DNA of 64,000 nucleotides from Ascaphus truei (taxonomy: Eukaryota > Chordata > Amphibia > Anura > Ascaphidae): positions 21,356,603-21,420,602 of the forward strand of contig CM071579.1 of assembly GCA_036426205.1 (NCBI GenBank), written 5' to 3'. The position numbers and the translations under genes are program-made. Position 1 is the first letter of the stretch. The number at the start of each line of letters is the position of its first letter. Positions 20,691-30,228 of this stretch are shown here, piece after piece. Below the pieces are notes generated by a model. That model ran no database searches, was not told where the DNA came from, and saw only the letters and a list, made by a program, of their open reading frames with translations.

Positions 20691-21210
20691 TCCAGGAAAC
20701 ATTACTGGAGCTGTCCAACACTATATTTACTGAATCACACACACTATCCGTGCCTAATATCCTGTACAGGAGTACAGGACTCTATTAGCCTTGTAACCTA
20801 AGTACATCTGCATGCATGAGTTTGCACCGGTCTTGGAGACACATTTAACAGCAAAGCTACCTCCCTGTTTTCTTGTTCTTTGCCTGTATACCTAACTAAG
20901 TCAGGCAGACATTGCTCATATTGGGATTAATGCCCCACTAACGATCTCCATCTAAGTGCTTATGATTCCAAGTGTGGCTAAATCGTGAGTTTTTAGGGAC
21001 GTCAATTAATCAGGTTTTCTGCTGCACAGACTAAGCTTTCAGTTTTTGTAAAAAGAAAACCCAGATGGAATGTACTGTAACCTAGAATCTGAATTAACAA
21101 CCGGCAGAAATCCTTTCTACTGGCGACCTTTAATAACTGCAGTGTTGCCACCAGATCACTAAGATACTGAGAGAATCTGTAAATAACAGTGCACAGAAAT
21201 AGGAAAGTAG
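20691..21210. other. No recognisable gene
   Basis: Unique-looking DNA. Nothing supported. Confidence 0.35.
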
Positions 21211-21398
21211 GCGTCACACCACGAGATAAAAAATGTACAAATGTATTCTGTTCTTAAGCAAACAATGTCTCTGGTAAAAAAAAGAGAGTTCCCTGACGCG
21301 TTTCGTACACATTTGATAAAGATCTTACTTACTGGAGATATGTTTGCTTAAGAGCAGAATAAATTTGTACATTTTTTATCTCGTGGTCTGACGCCCTG
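21211..21398 (-). mobile_element. Foldback element with hammerhead-like loop
   Basis: Arms 21211-21273 (GCGTCACACCACGAGATAAA ... TTCTTAAGCAAACAATGTCT) and 21334-21398 (GGAGATATGTTTGCTTAAGA ... TTATCTCGTGGTCTGACGC) are imperfect reverse complements. The ~60-base loop holds GACGCGTTTCGTAC (21295-21308), which on the minus strand is GAAACGCGTC: GAA, palindrome ACGCGT, C at position 17. The box on the 5' side of that strand reads TTTATCAAA and is not consensus. Same design as 45919-46762 and 46797-47466. Confidence 0.8.
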
Positions 21399-21807
21399 CT
21401 TATTTTCCTATTGCTGCACGCGGCTATTCACTGATTCTCTTCAGTTGCTGTTTTTTCCGGCAGGAAGCACGCCACTTGGGAACCAGTTTTGAACACAGCA
21501 GTACCGTGAGTGCTAGAGCGGCTTTAATCCTGTTTTATACAATGAGCTTGCGTGACATGGTCATTTAGGGTGATACCACAGGGGGTATATTGGTGAGGTT
21601 GGCTACGGAGGATGCACTTATACTGTGCTCGCCGAGGCTTATACCTCTCCTTTTTTCTCCCTTCAACCCGTCCTGATACCATCTGACCGGACTGCACACA
21701 GATTTGCTCAGTTCGAAATTGCCACCTCACGTGGATTATTGGATTGGTTTAAATGTTCCCGTGATTATTTTCATGGCACCGATAGCCCTTAGTTATTTAT
21801 TTGTTGA
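21399..21807 (+). other. Probable 5' part of a hammerhead-bearing element
   Basis: No coding pattern. It leads directly into the motif at 21808 and, by analogy with 14242-14529, may be the upstream part of the same element. No boundary could be fixed. Confidence 0.25.
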
Positions 21808-21848
21808 CTCCTTGAAAAGCGCTATAGGGAGTGTGAAACGCGTGGGAG
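21808..21848 (+). ncRNA. Hammerhead-like motif, predicted inactive
   Basis: Stem I CTCC (21808-21811) with GGAG (21845-21848). Box TTGAAAA (21812-21818). Stem II GCGCT (21819-21823) with AGTGT (21830-21834), using two G-U pairs. GAA 21835-21837, palindrome ACGCGT 21838-21843. Nucleotide 17 is G, which hammerheads do not tolerate as the cleavage site. An AATAAA follows at about 21881, as in the 14242 element. Confidence 0.55.
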
Positions 21849-21889
21849 GAGAGTTTTCATTGTTTTTTATGTAGTCCAATAAATTGCAT

Positions 21890-23242
21890 TTAACGATTGT
21901 TTTTGCTGTTGAGTTTTCCCGATCTTTTCCATCTGGAACAGCAGTTAATTTGATCTTTTTTGTTCTATTCACTTGGCTGATCGGAGTGACGCCTTCGGGG
22001 GTAAACCAGAGGATGCATGCAGCAAACCAGCGTTCATACAAGCAGCTCTAACTTCAAGGAGTCGCAGGACGGTTATCAATAATGAGTAGTGGCTACTCCA
22101 CACCGGTTTAACCAGAGACTTAGGATCCCTGCATTTGCTTACAACTTTCCCTTAGATGTCTTCTCCTGCTGTCCATAATCATTGTACATGACATAGCTGC
22201 AGCAGTTACCTTCTCAACCCGATTTTCATTGCTCCGTTTATTATATTTTTACCTATTTTATAATTATTTATTTGTTGGTCCACTGTAGGTTTTTTGAAAC
22301 ACTGGATTTGGTACTCGTTCCTATATACGCCTGCTAGATCACTAAGATACTCTACCACTTTGAGATCATGATTGGGATTGGCTTAGTGTTAATAACACGG
22401 CCTGAGTTACCCTCCCCCTTACAATGGTGCGAAGATCCGTGATATCCACATTACTTATATACATATATATATATCCACGTGGGGAGAGAGAGAACCCAAC
22501 CTACTAAGGAACAGGGTTTGATGCACACAACACAGCAAACCTTATCTTATCAGTAACACTGCTTTATATATAGGATACAGAGTGCCATAGTTCCCTCTTC
22601 CGGGGGCCACACACAGAGAATGTTTCAAATACAGTATGTTAATAGTGTCGTAGCACAAATAGTGGCCAGGGTACTAACCAATAGACGGAATTGGTGCCAG
22701 CACAGTGTTGGAGCTCATGTAATGCAAAGTACTAGCAATGGTTGCAGGTCTGGTGTTGCGATAAGTACAGCAGTTGCTTATTCCTTAATCTGACACTTTA
22801 GAAAGGCTGGAGTGGGGGTGTAGTGGGATGTCTGCAGATGGATGTTGTATAGGATACAATCCAGTATCTCCCAGATGTCCTCTTGTCTTACTCCTCCGAA
22901 CCCCAACTGGCATGGGTCCTCCCTCACGGATATAACACTACTTCCAGCTCTTGTCTGCCATCTTCCTTAACTGTCATCCTGCTGGGCCTTGGGATACTGC
23001 AACCACGATGCCTTGTCTCCCGGTCTCCGGGGAACTAGTCCTCTCTCTTCTCCTCGTGGGTCTAACTCACAACTTTCCATGACAGCCTAGTCCCACAATG
23101 CATACATTTGAGAGAAAAATAAATATATCCCCAGTCATACTGCCACTCTTGTCTTGATAAGAGTCAGTATGGTCCATGTGTACAGACAATGTATAAGCTA
23201 TGCTAATGCAAAGATACATTTTTAACTTGTCTCTAGATTGTA
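21890..23242. other. No recognisable gene
   Basis: About 1.35 kb. 22480-23110 has the look of LTR-like unique sequence (TATATATAAAGC-type signals on the minus strand), but I could not define ends. No coding domain. Confidence 0.3.
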
Positions 23243-23420
23243 TTGTATTGTATGTCTTATTTATATAGCGCCAAAAGTGTACTCAGCGCTTCACAAAGAA
23301 TACAGTACAGGGAATTATAATAATACATTAAGTGCCCAAAATCAGACAAAAGGAAATCCCTGCCCTGAAGAGCTTACAATCTAAGTTGTATGATGGGAGA
23401 TTTACAGACACAGTAGGTGA
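23243..23420 (+). repeat. TATAGCGC...GAGCTTACAATCTAA interspersed repeat
   Basis: TCTTATTTATATAGCGCCAA, TACTCAGCGCTTCACAAAGA, CCTGCCCTGAAGAGCTTACA and ACAGACACAGTAGGTGAGG. Better kept than the copy at 16639. Non-coding. Confidence 0.8.
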
Positions 23421-23717
23421 GGGGTTAAGTGCTGTAGATGGCAAAGCTTGGCTACTATGGTTGGCAGGCATGACTGAGTGTGGGATAATAGCCATGAGTG
23501 CCAGAGGCTATTGGGATGCTTGATATGTGGGGTGAGTTTTAAGGTTAGTCAGTATTAAATCAGAAGGTTAAAACCATTTACAGGGGAAGTGATGGCAGGG
23601 AGGCGTGGGTGAGATCTGGTGTGTATGTCTAGCTGACAATGCATAAAATTCCTTTACCCCATGAGAGTCAACTTGTGATTGGGTGAGTGGCAATAGGAAG
23701 AGTTATGTAGTAAAGAA
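23421..23717. other. No recognisable gene
   Basis: May include the 3' tail of the preceding repeat. Nothing else seen. Confidence 0.3.
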
Positions 23718-24102
23718 TAGAGAAGGCAAATGTTTGGGGCGCAGTTGGATCCGCAATGGATCAGCCGGTTCCTTTGGTTTGCGGATTTCAGCAGATCAAT
23801 GCCAAAAAAGGGGGATTCGCGTTTTGCGGATTTTTTATTATTACCAATACCCTCCGCTGATTCCGCAATCCATGGACGGATTTGTAGAACCCAATCCATG
23901 GACTCAGCGATCCGAATGCCGAATCCGCGGATTGGATTATACAAATCCATCCAACGCTTGCATCCAATGGCGCATTTTGATGAATCCGCGGGGATTGAAA
24001 CCACACCAAATCCGCTTGCTGATTTTACACCACAAAACGGATTTTAGGGGTAACGTCAGCGAAAATCGGGGAAACGTATTTGGGTGGATTCGCCCATCTC
24101 TA
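23718..24102. mobile_element. hAT-type MITE of the TAGAGATGGGC family
   Basis: The right end reads GGATTCGCCCATCTCTA and the left end TAGAGAAGGCAAATGTTTGG, the same termini as the clean copy at 36903-37300. The body is full of CCGCGGATT, GGATTTGT and AATCCG words that pair internally. Flanking 8-mers do not match, so the left edge may be eroded. No transposase. Confidence 0.7.
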
Positions 24103-24165
24103 ACTGTGAGTGCTCATTTGCATGGCGTTACCCAGAATCCCTGGCTGCATTGGAAGCATTGTTTG
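24103..24165 (+). repeat. Fragment of the 4475/7334 foldback arm
   Basis: GAGTGCTCATTTGCATGGCG, TTACCCAGAATCCCTGGCTG and CATTGGAAGCATTG match 7460-7512. The fragment starts exactly where the hAT MITE ends. Confidence 0.7.
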
Positions 24166-24854
24166 CTGCTTACCTCTTGAATCTAGAATAATTGCTTCAT
24201 TTAGTAGACATTTGTTTACAGTAATTATTTCCATCTATCAAAATATTAAGCAATGCTCGCTTGCATCATGATGATTAATTTACTTGTGTTTTTTTGTCCA
24301 TGTCCCAAATTAACGCCTAATATACATTTTTTAATTGCTATTGAACAAGTTAAATCTTGTAATTTATTTGATAATAGGCTGCCAAATAGTGTTTTCCACT
24401 TCTACAGATGCTCACCTGCTTCCAGAGCAATTAAATGCAAAATACTGAACAAATTAATTGAATTAAAGCGCTAATAGATTTTAACATACCATTTACTATG
24501 TGATACATACGTCTGTAAAGCAGGGAATGTCTATTACTGTATGTACATAAACGTTAGGAATAATATGAGCTAATACAGTGTCTCTAAGAAGAGCTCAAAT
24601 AAATGTGTACACATTGTGTCTGTGAGATGAAATAATAACGCATTGTTACCTGATGTTTTACAATGGATAAACATTTGTGGCATATTGACAAAGTCACGTT
24701 ACCTGCAACGACAGACACAATGGAATGGGACAATTGGCCGCGACCATCTCGCCACAACCAAATGACCGCCAGCGTTCAGTCGCAGAGGGACCCCGTGCCG
24801 CAGCCGATCCACCGCTGGAACCCCCGACCGCCAACCACTTCTAGGAGAAGTTAA
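24166..24854. other. No recognisable gene
   Basis: AT-rich, then a GC-rich ~150 bases (24715-24850) without a recognised domain. Confidence 0.35.
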
Positions 24855-24948
24855 GTTTCAGCGGTTAGGGTAGGGTGTTCACGTAGGGGTTCTAGTGGTA
24901 AGGGTAGGGGGTTCACTTAGGGGTTCCAGTGGTTAGGGTAGGGGGTTT
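24855..24948 (+). repeat. G-rich tandem repeat (GGTTAGGGTAGGG units)
   Basis: Three units of about 38 bases containing GGTTAGGGTAGGG and GTTCACTTAGGGGTTCCAGT. At least four G-runs per unit pair could form a G-quadruplex. The TTAGGG words are isolated and it is not a telomeric array. Confidence 0.75.
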
Positions 24949-25449
24949 ATATATAAAGCAGAAAATCAACAGATAATGGTGTCAGCCCAATTGGAAATGG
25001 TTGACTGATACTTAAGTGATAGACTCTCTATCTAATATATATTTGTTTATTTTTATATTGATATATAACCGATTAGGGTATTGCTAGCCAACTGGAGCTG
25101 GCTGACTGGTGTATCCAGTAGAGACGGATTGGATGGTGGTATCTCTCTGCTCACCTTTTATTGTAATATACCAAAATACCCAGCAGGTAACCAAACCCAA
25201 GTGGACGTGATAGTCTGTTAGACTGGGACAGGTCACATGGCAGCGGTACTTATCTGCATTTTACCCATACAATATATAAAAATAACGAACGTCCAGGGCA
25301 CACAATAATATACTATATACAGAGAAAGTTGAAGAAGTGCTTAACTTTAGTATCTGGGTGGAGGCAGTGAAGCCAGGACCACAATCCAGCTCCAAATAAA
25401 ATATAACAACACAGAAAGGATCTGCAGCACTCACAAAAAGAACAAACTA
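24949..25449. other. No recognisable gene
   Basis: No coding pattern. The right part may be the upstream flank of the hammerhead-like element at 25474. Confidence 0.3.
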
Positions 25450-25473
25450 GAGCGACGTTTCACTTAGAAAAGT

Positions 25474-25503
25474 TTGATAAAGGGGCAGGAGGTCCGAAAC
25501 GTC
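25474..25503 (+). ncRNA. Hammerhead-like motif
   Basis: Box TTGATAA (25474-25480), weakened stem II GGGGC...GTCC, GAA 25496-25498, palindrome ACGT 25499-25502 and C at position 17. About 15 bases upstream, the minus strand carries GTGAAACGTCGC (25462-25451), so two motif ends face each other around a short spacer. Confidence 0.5.
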
Positions 25504-25506
25504 ACC

Positions 25507-26118
25507 CTAGGTTGTTCTTTTTTGTTATGATACATTACATTTTTCTATCTTTGCTACAGGTTCAGTGAGTGCTGCAGACCCATATATAATATATACATAT
25601 GTGTCTCTCTCCCTCTGCCCCTCTCTTTCCCCCCATGCATTCCTCCTCACACACTCCCCGCCCTTCCATTTTGTGTTGGCAGGGGCGGCTTCATAAAAAG
25701 AGGACATGCTGTGGGCTCCGAGCCGTGTTTTTGGTTCTGAACTAGTCCAGGCGGCAGAATTCTGCTGGGTTCCGGATTTCTGCATCTCTAGTATTTGTGT
25801 TGGGTATGTTCTCCAAGGTGCATTAGTCATCATACGCGCAGTTCCAGGGGGCAGTACGGGGCTTAACCTCAGGGTCTGCACATGCAATGCAGCTTTACTT
25901 TCATCTTTACTATTTGTTCAAAGCCGAAGGAATAAACAACAACCTATTAACCCGTTCTCTGCTGGAGCATCGCCAGTAAAGTGCTTAGCTATAAAGCTTA
26001 TAGTGACAGCCCTGTCACGATGCACAGCCCCGACCAAGCATTGCTTTGCCACCGTCTGGTAGGTTCAGTGCAATAACCTCTTCTTCGGAGGCTCGACAAA
26101 CATTTCACTGAGTTCAGA
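25507..26118. other. No recognisable gene
   Basis: A frame of ~118 codons on each strand (25525-26062) shows no known domain and the two overlap, so neither is supported. Confidence 0.35.
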
Positions 26119-26121
26119 TAA

Positions 26122-26432
26122 GGCCGAGCTCATGGTTGCGGCACGCGCGCGCACTCCTGAAGCCCAAGCAATGTGTGCGCCAGGAGATTGGGGGGCATGA
26201 CGAACATGTCACGTTCGAGCCACGGAGCTGGTTCGCCCTGATTGGCTGAACCAGCTCACGTGACGCTGACATCACACGACCACAGCCCAAAATCTCAATT
26301 TGAGTTGTGGCGGCAAAATGTAGCAGCGTTGACACGCGCAGCGCCGCGGGCACTTGAGGAACTACCCTAGACAATCAGGTAATTCCCGGAATTAAGCGCG
26401 CACGTAGCGACTCCGCCACCATGAGCTCTGCC
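26122..26432. mobile_element. Harbinger-type MITE, TAA duplication
   Basis: Ends GGCCGAGCTCATGGTTGCGG and CCGCCACCATGAGCTCTGCC are inverted repeats. TAA is duplicated at 26119-26121 and 26433-26435. 311 bases, CpG-rich, with CACGTGACG and TGACATCACACG inside. Superfamily inferred from the TWA target duplication and GG(G)CC terminus. Confidence 0.75.
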
Positions 26433-26922
26433 TAAGGCCTTCAGTGCGTTGAACATTTCCAGCACGTCAGAGGTTAATAATGGTGTTCTGAAAACAAGCC
26501 GCATTCTGTGAACATCTGTACAGGTAATGTGTGTGTATATAGAAAAATTGTCCTTGGCTAAACAATGGAGACTTGTGTGCATTGTCCGTATTTCCGGGTC
26601 AGTTAGAATACTGTGGCTGAGTTCTTGCTGGAGAAGATAAGCGAAACTGGCCAAAATGCATTGGAGACATTTTAAGTGTTTTTCCCCCAAAATTCTATTA
26701 CCTGTGAAACCTTCCACCAAACCTCAATGGGCTCATAGCGTGGCCAAATTAGTAAGCTCCCAGCAAAATATCTCCAGATAGTGAGCGGAGCAGGGTGTGT
26801 GCGCCCTACATGTATTCCCAGCATTATGGCAATCTAGCGATTTTACAGAATGATGGAAATTAGCGTGTTAATCTAAATGGCAATGCCCATCTAATTAATC
26901 TATATATATATATGTATGTATA
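26433..26922. other. No recognisable gene
   Basis: A 117-codon minus-strand frame (26720-26367) overlaps the MITE end and has no recognised domain. A TATATG run lies at 26901-26922. Confidence 0.35.
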
Positions 26923-27495
26923 TGTAGCCATGCCACCTTTGGCTACTAACCTGCCGTACTCCTGGCTGTAAGTCCTGGTGCAATCAAGCTGCCTGTAGTC
27001 AATATGGGGTTTCCCCACTCACTGGAGTTGCATTTGAGTGACAGTGGGAGGCGGTGACATCCGGCCTGAGCAGTCCAAACATGGAACAGACCTGGTGCTC
27101 TCCTCCTAGCTGTACTTAAGGGTAGTGCCACCCTAAATTTAGCAGTGCCTCTACCTACTTGAGAGGGAGAGGTCACACAGCAAAGAGCTTGACTATCTGG
27201 CCTTCTCTGGTCCTCTTCCCCTCGGGGGAGAGTGAGTGTGTACCATACCTCTGCCCCTGCTAGAGGGGCAGGGAAGAGCTGGGACTGCTGCAGGTGCCCT
27301 TGGTCTGTAGTGAAGGTCCAGGGACGATCCTTCAGTGAGTAGCTGACAGTTGCTGCATTGGGCAGAACCCTGCCATGTATTGTGCTGCACAGAGAAAGAC
27401 AATAAACCATTCCTGTTGTTATACTCCCTCCTTGTGTGTGATCTTACTGGGGGGAGAGGTGATAGTTCTACCGTAGGAGATCATCTTCACCTACA
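26923..27495 (+). mobile_element. Solo LTR (573 bp)
   Basis: Starts TGTAGCCATGCCACC and ends TCTTCACCTACA. AATAAA at 27401-27406 sits about 90 bases from the end. The flanks GTATA (26918-26922) and GTATC (27496-27500) agree at four of five bases, consistent with a target duplication, so it is read as a solo LTR of a Gypsy- or ERV-like element. No internal region is attached. Confidence 0.6.
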
Positions 27496-27649
27496 GTATC
27501 TGGAGCCTGCGGCAGATGGAGGCGCTGCACTGCTAGAGAACCATATGGGTAATGTACCCCACACTGATCCTGTGTCCCCACAACCATCAGCGGACAGCTC
27601 AGCTCACCTCTCCTGTTACCAGCAGGTATCATGCACCACACGACCAGTA

Positions 27650-28456
27650 ATGCAGAATCTCCCAGAGGGAGACCAACAAATCCACAAGGCCACCAGAATA
27701 CCAAAAAGTGATCTCCTTGAATACAGACAGAAAGAAACAAGTGACAGGGTACCTTTGGTGGTCTTACTTCTGGCAGCAGTGCTCTTTGCTCTACTCTTCA
27801 ATTGTTACCTTTGGTGGTCACATATAATTCACACCTAGAAGCCCTACGCAATATCGACAGGGAACTACAACCCATTCTCCAGGAAGATACAAGACTGCAA
27901 CAGGTCTTCCCTGAAACACCCTTATTATCATACAGACCACCCCATAATCTCAAGAAAATGATGGTGAGGAGTAAAGTATTCAACAGTAAAACTGAATGCG
28001 CGACAAGACCATGCCAGGATGCAAGATGCAAAACCTACGCAATGCTCCACACAGCGGGCACAATACAAATACCACACAGGTATCTGGAGTACAAAATCAG
28101 AGGAAGGTTCACCTGTTCCTCCAGCAATGTAGTGTACCTCATCATGTGCATGAAATGCCCAGGGGGCTGCTACTACATAGGTGAGACGGGACAGGGGCTA
28201 AACAAGAGAATGAATCTGCATCACACACGGAACAATTGACGGTCCTGTCGGTGAACATTTCTCTGACTCTGGCCATAAGATGAACAATCTGAAGGTGGTC
28301 ATACTCAAAGGTAATTTTAGAACACTGAAAGAAAGACGATTGCATGAATGCAAATGTATACAACTGTTCGGGACACTTAGCGGTGGTCTAAACCGAGACC
28401 ACAGCTTCATGAGTCACTACCCTGACACAAGAGAACTCTCTTCCCATGAGTGCTAA
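27650..28456 (+). pseudogene. Penelope-like element RT end and GIY-YIG endonuclease
   Basis: Reads KSDLLEYRQKETSDRVPLVV to 27763, is interrupted, then resumes from 27820 with TYNSHLEALRNIDRELQPIL, the conserved C-terminal RT region of Penelope-like elements. A Cys linker follows (CATRPCQDARCKTY). The endonuclease begins FTCSSSNVVYLIMCMKC and YYIGETGQGLNKRMNLH, with the GIY-YIG signature and a catalytic Arg. A frame slip at about 28240 leads to GPVGEHFSDSGH, KERRLHECKCIQLF with the catalytic Glu, and GLNRDHSFMSHY, ending at TAA 28454-28456. The CxxPC...C linker suggests a Neptune-like lineage, as an inference. 5'-truncated and dead. Confidence 0.92.
27750..27819 (+). repeat. 44... base-scale insertion between 14-bp direct repeats
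   Basis: TACCTTTGGTGGTC occurs at 27750-27763 and again at 27806-27819, with 42 intervening bases that break the Penelope reading frame. The repeat is part of the coding sequence (PLVV), so the second copy was created by a small insertion or tandem duplication event. Confidence 0.8.
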
Positions 28457-28871
28457 TGGCCATGTCTATACATACTGCGCTATATGAATGCACACACAGC
28501 TGTCTCAAACACATACATATGTACAATGTAATTCTATCCCTAAATACCAATAGGGACCACATAGTATCTACACACATTAATAGTAATGCAACACCCTATT
28601 ACATTTCTACACCTACCCAAAACATTGGTATACACTCCCACACACACCTTTTGTAAAGCGCTGAATACATTGTGGGCGCTTTATACATTTATATTTCCAC
28701 ACATACACACACATACACACACTCACATCACTAACATGCAGGGACCATTTAACACCTTAAGTCATAAATCGCATACTGCACAGGGGGGAGGGATTGGCTT
28801 CAGTCAGATACATTCTAGGATGCACTGTTTGTAAGTAAAAACCTTTCTTGCTTTATCCATTGTAACACCGC
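28457..28871 (+). other. Penelope-like element 3' region
   Basis: Non-coding, CA/TACA-rich sequence after the Penelope stop codon (runs of CACACATACACAC near 28690-28730), leading to the hammerhead-like remnant at 28872. The element end was not located. Confidence 0.45.
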
Positions 28872-28905
28872 CAGAAGAAGAGATTGATCTCGCCAATTTC
28901 TTGTA
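28872..28905 (+). ncRNA. Decayed hammerhead-like motif downstream of Penelope ORF
   Basis: CAGAAGA (one change from CUGANGA) is followed by hairpin AGAGAT-TG-ATCTC, then GCCAATTTC where CGAAAC is expected. It lies about 415 bases after the Penelope stop, where Penelope-like terminal repeats carry hammerheads. Weak alone, supported by position. Confidence 0.4.
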
Positions 28906-29004
28906 AGAAAAGTGGAAATAATTGAAGTATTTGGCACAATATAAAATGTATGTAGTTTACTTTCAGTGATATAAACCTACACGTCTAGTTTTTAGTAGGA
29001 GCGA

Positions 29005-29243
29005 TGATAATAATAATAATAGCATGTTCTTGTATAGCGCTGCTAGTTTTACGTAGCGCTTTACAGAGACATTTTTTTTAAAGGCATAGTCTCTGCCCCA
29101 TGGAGCTTACAATCTATGTTTTTGGTGTCTGTGGCACAGGGAGATAAAGTGACTTGCCCAAGGTCACAAGGAGCCGACACCAGGAATTGAACCAGGTTCC
29201 CCTGCTGCAAACTCAGTGTCTTTACTCACTGAGCCGCTGATGT
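29005..29243 (+). repeat. SINE-like repeat, fullest copy
   Basis: (ATA)n, then TATAGCGCTGCTAGTTTTAC, CCCCATGGAGCTTACAATCT, AAGTGACTTGCCCAAGGTCA, ATTGAACCAGGTTCCCCTGC and ACTCACTGAGCCGCTGATG. The central GTGACTTGCCCAAGGTCAC block resembles the core of MIR-type (CORE) SINEs. No clear tRNA promoter boxes were seen. Confidence 0.75.
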
Positions 29244-29249
29244 GTGTGA

Positions 29250-29306
29250 TATATGTACAGTGTGTACAGTGTGTACAGTGTGTACAGTGTGTACAGTGTG
29301 TACAGT
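29250..29306. repeat. 9-bp tandem repeat TGTGTACAG
   Basis: Six or so perfect units directly after the SINE-like repeat. Confidence 0.95.
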
Positions 29307-29879
29307 AGGTACAATAGGTCCCACTCCATCCACTGGTGTTCAATCCACTTCAATGGCTATTAACAAATGATAATGGCTATTGTACTCTAGTGAATAACCC
29401 CTGTATGTCTGTCTCCCTCACATCCGTTCTTCCACTGAGCGAGCAGAGCAGCAGGGAAGCTGCTGCGACAGATGCAGGAGGTGCGGTGAGAATGACAGGC
29501 AGCTCGCTTTGGAGGAAACTAATTGAGCATGAGACAAGCACATCTAAATTGGAGCCATGCATCCCAAACACGAAGGAAAACATTAACATGTTTGCTTGCC
29601 TGCGCTGTCCTGGCATAACACAGAAACATAGCACATAACCTCTGCATCAGACGACCAGCCTGGCTTGGCATGGCTTGGCATGGCATGGCACTGCCAGTTG
29701 GTCAACGGCTTTAAAGCTGAAGCTAATGTAGTACTATCTCATTACAGCCTGTCCTGGAAGCCGTATCAGGATAGGAAGTCCAAAGACATTTCGCAGCAGT
29801 TCAGTCACTCCAGTCTGTTCCAACAGGTTGATTTTGTCTTTGCTGGAGTTGTGGTTTAGAAACTTTCTTGCTTTAGTTA
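29307..29879. other. No recognisable gene
   Basis: Open frames on both strands overlap (29336-29638). TGGCATGGCTTGGCATGGCA is a short GGCAT repeat at about 29663-29690. Confidence 0.35.
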
Positions 29880-30225
29880 GGCGACGGCCCCAGTATTTAC
29901 TGCTGAATGCGCGCCTGGTGACCGGGCGGTGTGTGCACAGATAAAAGCAGCGATCTGCGGCCTGCAGGGGAGCTATGGGATGCGCGGGAGGCAGGGCCAT
30001 GACAGGGGTGCAGTCATGATGGGGCATATCTGCTCTTCCATTGGCTGCCCGCCAAACACGTGACCGCGTCGCGGCATAGAAAGACAACATTCTTATCTTC
30101 CCTGCCAGCGTTCGCGTCATTGCGCTTTGCGCGCCCACACACACACGGTCACTGGGGCCTGCCCCTTAAAGGGCTGTGCTGTGGTGTGTGGCGTGCATGC
30201 CGCAGCGGCCACTGGGGACCTGGCC
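29880..30225. mobile_element. Harbinger-type MITE, TTA duplication
   Basis: Left end GGCGACGGCCCCAGT and right end ACTGGGGACCTGGCC are inverted repeats with offsets. TTA is found on both sides (29877-29879 and 30226-30228). GC- and CpG-rich (GCGCGCC, GTGACCGCGTCGCGGC), so it could mimic a CpG island. No coding capacity. Confidence 0.65.
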
Positions 30226-30228
30226 TTA

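Noticed and set aside
22480..23110. Possible LTR
   Set aside because: No TG...CA ends, polyadenylation signal in place, or target duplication could be fixed.
24061..24080. GGGGAAACGTATTTGG as a hammerhead motif
   Set aside because: It belongs to the subterminal part of the hAT MITE 23718-24102.
24855..24948. Interstitial telomere
   Set aside because: TTAGGG words are not in tandem; the unit is about 38 bases.
28690..28740. CRISPR-like or regulatory array
   Set aside because: Plain CA microsatellite in the Penelope 3' region.
29880..30225. Host CpG-island promoter
   Set aside because: Inverted ends and a TTA duplication indicate a MITE; no gene start follows.
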